A stretch of 64,000 nucleotides of DNA from Streptomyces sp. NBC_00582 (GTDB lineage Bacteria; Actinomycetota; Actinomycetes; Streptomycetales; Streptomycetaceae), in the NCBI RefSeq assembly GCF_036345155.1, contig NZ_CP107772.1, positions 1,612,001 through 1,676,000 on the forward strand. The letters run 5' to 3'. A program made the translations under genes and the position numbers. Of this stretch, positions 60,422-64,000 are shown one piece after another. The notes under the pieces were generated by a model. It did no database searches. It saw only the letters and a program-made list of their open reading frames with translations, and was not told the DNA's origin. The stretch's first letter is position 1, and the number at the start of each line of letters is the position of its first letter.

Positions 60422-61998
60422 CGCCGGGAGATGGAGAAGGTGCCGTCCTGCGTGGGAAGTTCCATCGGCGCCGCGGAGGGGGGCACCGGACGGTACTTCG
60501 GACGGCGGCGCGGCAGCCGCAGCCGCCGGCGGGGCCGCGCGGCGTCGAGGACGGTGCCGAGGAGACGGCCGCCGGAGCAGTCGATCAGCTCCTGCACCTG
60601 ACGCAGGTCGTCCTGCCGGGTGGCGCCGAGACCGACGACCAGCAGGACACCGTCGACGCGCTGGGCGACGGCGAGCGCGTCGGCGTGCGTGAGGAACGGT
60701 CCCGTGACGACGACGGTGGTGGATTCGGTGCCCGGCCGCAGTCGGCCGGCCTCGGTGGACAGGCCGGCGCGGGTGTGCGCGCCGATGCCGCCGCCGGAGC
60801 GGAAGGCGAGGCGTCCGCTGACGTCGGCGTCGACGAGGACGCTTCCGCTGGGCAGGAACGCCTCCTCCAGGGTGGGCGCCTCGTACGGCATCAGCGGCAG
60901 CCGGTCCGAGAGGCCGGAGGCGTCGGAGTCGGCGTCGACCAGGAGCACCTCTCCGCCGTACTCGGCGAGGGCCGCGGCCAGATTGGCGGCGACCTCCTCG
61001 GCGGCCTCGGCGTCCCGCGGGGCGACGACGAGCACCTGGCCGGGGCCCGAGGGGCTCTCGGCGCGGCGCAGCCGGAAGGCCAGGGCGCGGAAGGCCTCCG
61101 CGCGGGCGCCGCCGGTGCGGCCGACCTTCAGCAGCTCGTCCCCCGCGTCCTCGTCGTCGGGCAGCATGCCGAGCACCGGGGTGCGCAGCGCGCCGCGCAG
61201 CTCGCCGACCGAGCGGATCCGCGAGTCCAGGGCGGAGCGCAGCCAGGCCAGGAGCACGCCGAGCAGCAGACCGCACACCAGGCCGAGGGCGAGCAGGATC
61301 CGCAGGCCGGGGCCCACCGGCAGGTGGGGGGCGACGGCACGGCGGACGACGTCACCGGCGTCGGTGTCGCGGGACTTGATGTCCAGGACGCGCTTCTGCA
61401 GCGTGTAGAGCTGGCTCTGCGCGGCGGTCTTGGCGTCCTTCTGCTCCAGCTTCTCCTCGGCCAGTTGTTCGTTGAGCACCTGGATCTGCTGGTCGAGGGC
61501 GTCGGTGGCGCGCTTGACGGCGGCGTCGTTGCGGCTCTTGCGGTCGGCGAGGTAGGCCTCGGCGAAGGCGTTGGCGCCGCCCGCGGCGCGCTTCGGGGAG
61601 TCGGCGGTGAACTCGAAGCGCAGGACGCGGGACTTCATCGGGTTGGTGACCCGCAGCCGGGACGCGAGCGCGCCGGCCTGGCTCTGGGGCAGGCCGAGGA
61701 CGCGGGCCACCCGGCGGGCGACCTCGGCGCTGGTGGCGACCTGCTGTTCGGTGGTCATGCTGACCTGGTTGTCGGCGGAGACCCCGACCGCACCGAACGG
61801 GTCGGCGGTGGAGCGCACCAGCACCTCGCTGGTGGCGGCGAAGGTGTGCGCGCGGTACTGGGCCAGCGCCAGCCCGCCGAGCAGTCCCAGGACGAGGCCC
61901 AGCGCGATCAGGGCGCGGTGGCGAAGGATGCGGCGCAGTTGGTCGCGTAGTTGGTCCGGCTCGTCGTACCGGTCTTCGAGTTGGATGGGGCCGGTCAC
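60418..61998 (-). CDS. Wzz-like chain-length protein with degenerate tyrosine-kinase domain
   Basis: About 526 residues. Wzz domain with two membrane spans (RHRALIALGLVLGLLGGLAL near 27; GLRILLALGLVCGLLLGVLL near 233) and a coiled coil between them (about 155-205). The C-terminus resembles a BY-kinase (CapB-like): Walker A' VLLVDADSDASGL is kept, but the P-loop position reads VVAPRDAEAAEEVAANLA, without the GKS/T. No tyrosine-rich tail; the tail is PRRRLRLPRRRPKYRP. Kinase activity is therefore unlikely; a structural role is more probable. GTG 61998 after AGGAGG. Confidence 0.88.
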   Translation of the reverse strand: MTGPIQLEDRYDEPDQLRDQLRRILRHRALIALGLVLGLLGGLALAQYRAHTFAATSEVLVRSTADPFGAVGVSADNQVSMTTEQQVATSAEVARRVARVLGLPQSQAGALASRLRVTNPMKSRVLRFEFTADSPKRAAGGANAFAEAYLADRKSRNDAAVKRATDALDQQIQVLNEQLAEEKLEQKDAKTAAQSQLYTLQKRVLDIKSRDTDAGDVVRRAVAPHLPVGPGLRILLALGLVCGLLLGVLLAWLRSALDSRIRSVGELRGALRTPVLGMLPDDEDAGDELLKVGRTGGARAEAFRALAFRLRRAESPSGPGQVLVVAPRDAEAAEEVAANLAAALAEYGGEVLLVDADSDASGLSDRLPLMPYEAPTLEEAFLPSGSVLVDADVSGRLAFRSGGGIGAHTRAGLSTEAGRLRPGTESTTVVVTGPFLTHADALAVAQRVDGVLLVVGLGATRQDDLRQVQELIDCSGGRLLGTVLDAARPRRRLRLPRRRPKYRPVPPSAAPMELPTQDGTFSISRR

Positions 61999-63467
61999 GG
62001 GTGCCCTCCTGTTCCGGGGATCGATGCGTGACGGGGGGATGCGGCCGGCATCGCCGATGAGCGGAACCGGGATGCCCGGGCGTTGGGGCTGGTGATGAGG
62101 AGCGGTACGGCCAGCAGCAGGGTCAGCGGCCCCGCGATGGCGAGCAGGCTGCCGCGCAGGAAGACCATCTGGTAGAAGGCGAACGCCGGGACGAGCAGGG
62201 CCGCGAGGGCGCCCGGGTTCTCGCGCAGCCGGTGGCGGACGTCGTCCACCCGCCGGCCGAACGCGCCCAGCAGGAGGAACACGAGGACCACCGCGAGGGG
62301 GCCGGCCCACAGGTAACTCTCGATCCACAGGGGCGCGGAGAGGTTGTGGAACTCGTATCCGGCGTATTCGGCCAGGGTGATGCCGGTGTCCTTGGGTTTC
62401 TCCGGCCACATCGCGCGCGGCACCATGAACAGCGGGGGGCCGAGGACGTTCTGCGGGGAGAAGCCGTGGTCGTGCGCGTAGTCGACGCCGCTCTGCATCT
62501 GCTGGAAGGCGTCGTAGTCGCCGTTGGAGGTGAACTGCTCGGCGAGGGAGGCGACGGTGAGCGTCTCCCGGTCGTTGTAGCGGAAGTAGTCGCTGTAGGG
62601 GAAGACGAACAGCAGCGCGCCGAGGATCGCGGCCGCGGTGACCCGGAAGGCCCGGGGGCGGCAGAGCCGGGGCACCGAGAACAGCAGGGTCAGCAGGACC
62701 ATGCCGGCCCAGAACCGGGGCTTGCTGATGGGGTTGTTGACGACGACGTTGAGGGCGAGCAGCACCGGCAGCAGCAGCCAGCGCACCGCCCGCAGCCAGC
62801 GGTCGCCGTCGGGCCGGCGCGGCACCCGCAGCAGACCGAGCAGCGCCCAGAACGCGGGCACCGACAGTGACCAGCTCAGCAGGGAGCGCAGGGAGGCGTC
62901 CTCCCCGCCTGCCTCGGTGATCGCCTGGCGGCTGGTGAAGTACGCGCCCAGTCGGCCGGGTTGGCCGGCGATGAGCACGGCGGCGAGGCCGAGCGCGAGC
63001 CCGCACAGGGCCAGCAGACGCCAGGGCGCGATACGGCGGGCGAGGACGCGCTCCAGGATCCCGGGCGGGGCGTTGTGTCCGCGCGCGCGTTCCCGGCGGG
63101 CGGCGAGGGCCGTTCCCGCGCTGTGGGCGAGCAGTCCGAGTTCGACGAGGGCCACGGCCCCGAGGGCGGTCGTCTCGCCGGTCCGGTAGGGCCAGGGGTA
63201 GGTGTCGGAGGCGAGCATCGCCAGACCGGCCAGCCCGAGCCAGATGTAGACGAAGACCCAGAAGCCGAGGGCGACGAACCGTACCCGGGACGCGGTGAGC
63301 ACCCCGGCGAGCGCACCGCCGCTGTGCACCACGACGACGCCCTGCAGGGCGAGCGCGGGCGACGGGTGCGCACCGTGCGACTGGAGGATCAGCCCCGGCA
63401 GCAGGACCGTCAGTGTCACGGCCCAGAGGGAGACCGCAGCCACACTGCGGACGCGAGCGTCCTGCAT
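61995..63467 (-). CDS. Wzy/O-antigen-polymerase-like membrane protein
   Basis: About 490 residues, around 12 spans with a large extracytoplasmic loop (FPYSDYFRYNDRETLTVASL through MVPRAMWPEKPKDTGITLAE), as in Wzy/O-antigen ligase proteins. Start ATG 63467, chosen for GGAGAGG; ATGs at 63509 and 63506 lie in the AT-rich leader. First gene of the leftward polymer operon; coupled to wzz-like by GTGA. Confidence 0.85.
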   Translation of the reverse strand: MQDARVRSVAAVSLWAVTLTVLLPGLILQSHGAHPSPALALQGVVVVHSGGALAGVLTASRVRFVALGFWVFVYIWLGLAGLAMLASDTYPWPYRTGETTALGAVALVELGLLAHSAGTALAARRERARGHNAPPGILERVLARRIAPWRLLALCGLALGLAAVLIAGQPGRLGAYFTSRQAITEAGGEDASLRSLLSWSLSVPAFWALLGLLRVPRRPDGDRWLRAVRWLLLPVLLALNVVVNNPISKPRFWAGMVLLTLLFSVPRLCRPRAFRVTAAAILGALLFVFPYSDYFRYNDRETLTVASLAEQFTSNGDYDAFQQMQSGVDYAHDHGFSPQNVLGPPLFMVPRAMWPEKPKDTGITLAEYAGYEFHNLSAPLWIESYLWAGPLAVVLVFLLLGAFGRRVDDVRHRLRENPGALAALLVPAFAFYQMVFLRGSLLAIAGPLTLLLAVPLLITSPNARASRFRSSAMPAASPRHASIPGTGGHP

Positions 63468-63507
63468 CCCGGCCTCTCCGTCGAGCGAATATTTAGGCTG
63501 AAACATC

Positions 63508-63673
63508 ACTGAAGGATATATAGCGCTTAGATCGCCCTAATCATCCCAGGCGCGCAGAAATCGCAAAATTCTCGGCGTGCCAATTACCTCAAATCATGAC
63601 AAGTCTGCATAGCTTATCGGCCAACAGATCTCTCAGATCTGTCCTGGGATCCCGATTCGCAGAGGAGTTGCGC
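63508..63673. promoter_or_regulatory. AT-rich divergent control region
   Basis: 166 bases, clearly lower in GC than the rest of the window (ATATATAGCG, CAAAATTC, CAAATCATGAC). Serves the Wzy-like and epimerase genes. Contains a palindrome at 63624. No single promoter could be fixed. Confidence 0.6.
63624..63642. promoter_or_regulatory. Palindrome ACAGATC-TCTCA-GATCTGT
   Basis: Perfect 7-base arms 31 bases before the epimerase start; operator candidate. Confidence 0.6.
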
Positions 63674-64000
63674 ATGAGCCAGCAGGTAGACGTCGTCGTC
63701 GCCGGGGGCGGGGGATTCATCGGCGGTCACCTGGTGGGCGACCTTCTCGCCCAGGGACTGACCGTCCGCTCCGTCGACGTCAAGCCGCGCGAGGACTGGT
63801 ACCAGGTCCACCACGACGCCGAGAACGTGGTCGCCGACCTCTCGCTCCTGGAGAGCGCCCGGGCGGGCGTGCGGGGCGCGCGCCAGGTGTACATGCTGGC
63901 CGCCGACATGGGCGGCATGGGCTTCATCGAGAACAACAAGGCCGCCTGCATGATGTCGGTGCTCACCAGCACCCACATGCTCCAGGCGGCCCACGAGGCC
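63674..64000 (+). CDS. NAD-dependent epimerase/dehydratase, GDP-mannose 3,5-epimerase-like (partial)
   Basis: First 109 codons only. Rossmann loop VVVAGGGGFIGGHL and the block MLAADMGGMGFIENNKA, which is characteristic of GDP-mannose 3,5-epimerases. It would supply a nucleotide sugar (GDP-L-galactose or L-gulose) to the polymer. ATG 63674 has AGAGGAG upstream. The catalytic Tyr/Lys and substrate region lie beyond the window. Confidence 0.85.
   Translation, partial: MSQQVDVVVAGGGGFIGGHLVGDLLAQGLTVRSVDVKPREDWYQVHHDAENVVADLSLLESARAGVRGARQVYMLAADMGGMGFIENNKAACMMSVLTSTHMLQAAHEA

Noticed and set aside
60418..63006. 862-codon extension of the Wzz-like frame
   Set aside because: It reads through the Wzy-like gene in the wrong frame with arginine/proline-rich translation; the Wzz gene has its own GTG with AGGAGG.
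1..64000. tRNA/rRNA genes, insertion sequences, phage or biosynthetic megasynthase genes
   Set aside because: None seen on reading both strands; no cloverleaf, transposase, integrase or PKS/NRPS motifs.

Overview
The window is GC-rich actinobacterial DNA, almost certainly a Streptomyces chromosome. Signs of this are very high third-position GC, many GTG starts, translational coupling through 4-base GTGA/ATGA overlaps, twin-arginine secreted hydrolases, and Streptomyces-typical families: a DUF5753 XRE regulator with a DUF397 partner and an RsbW-like ATPase, a DUF574 methyltransferase, a PecS/PecM pair and egtABCD. No tRNA, rRNA, CRISPR array, prophage or intact insertion sequence was seen.

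Layout. Positions 1-10452 are a catabolic island. A sugar ABC importer (permease cut by the window edge, plus ATPase) runs leftward. L-rhamnose isomerase, a fused rhamnulose-1-phosphate aldolase/lactaldehyde dehydrogenase, rhamnulokinase and lutABC run rightward. Together they can take L-rhamnose to dihydroxyacetone phosphate and L-lactate, then lactate to pyruvate. The divergent control region carries two TGAA..TTCA operators placed just downstream of the two predicted promoters. Positions 10508-19770 hold a TraB-like protein, a MoxR ATPase with a VWA partner, a cupin, a threonine/serine dehydratase with a YheO-type regulator, a DUF574 methyltransferase, and a WhiJ/AbaA-like developmental regulator set with a HEAT-like fourth gene.

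Positions 19780-34354 are mixed: pirin, a decayed PD40 protein, a PecS/PecM pair facing each other across one 30-bp palindrome, MarR, TPR, PepSY, peptide deformylase, a flavin disulfide reductase, thioredoxin, an aldehyde dehydrogenase with a LacI regulator, a decayed FAD monooxygenase, TetR facing an FMN reductase across twin operators, FkbM and TerC. Positions 34582-43415 hold an esterase followed by a 145-bp tandem duplication in a gene-poor stretch, a PucR-type regulator, an orphan binding protein, a two-component pair, and an MFS pump with MarR and TetR regulators.

Positions 43542-54457 hold a GH43-CBM42 arabinofuranosidase-like enzyme, an amidase, an NfeD-like/flotillin pair, a PemK-like protein, a PARG-like macrodomain protein, and the ergothioneine operon egtABCD (no egtE here).

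From 54468 to the right edge lies the most unusual block, an apparent surface-glycopolymer locus. It holds a secreted beta-helix protein, a CDP-alcohol phosphotransferase, a TagD-like cytidylyltransferase, a secreted beta-propeller protein, a Wzx-like flippase, a Wzz-like protein whose attached kinase-like domain has lost its P-loop, a Wzy-like polymerase, and a divergent GDP-mannose 3,5-epimerase-like gene cut by the edge. Two AT-rich control regions lie in this block, and two of its genes overlap tail-to-tail by 111 bp. This is my best candidate for an undescribed system.
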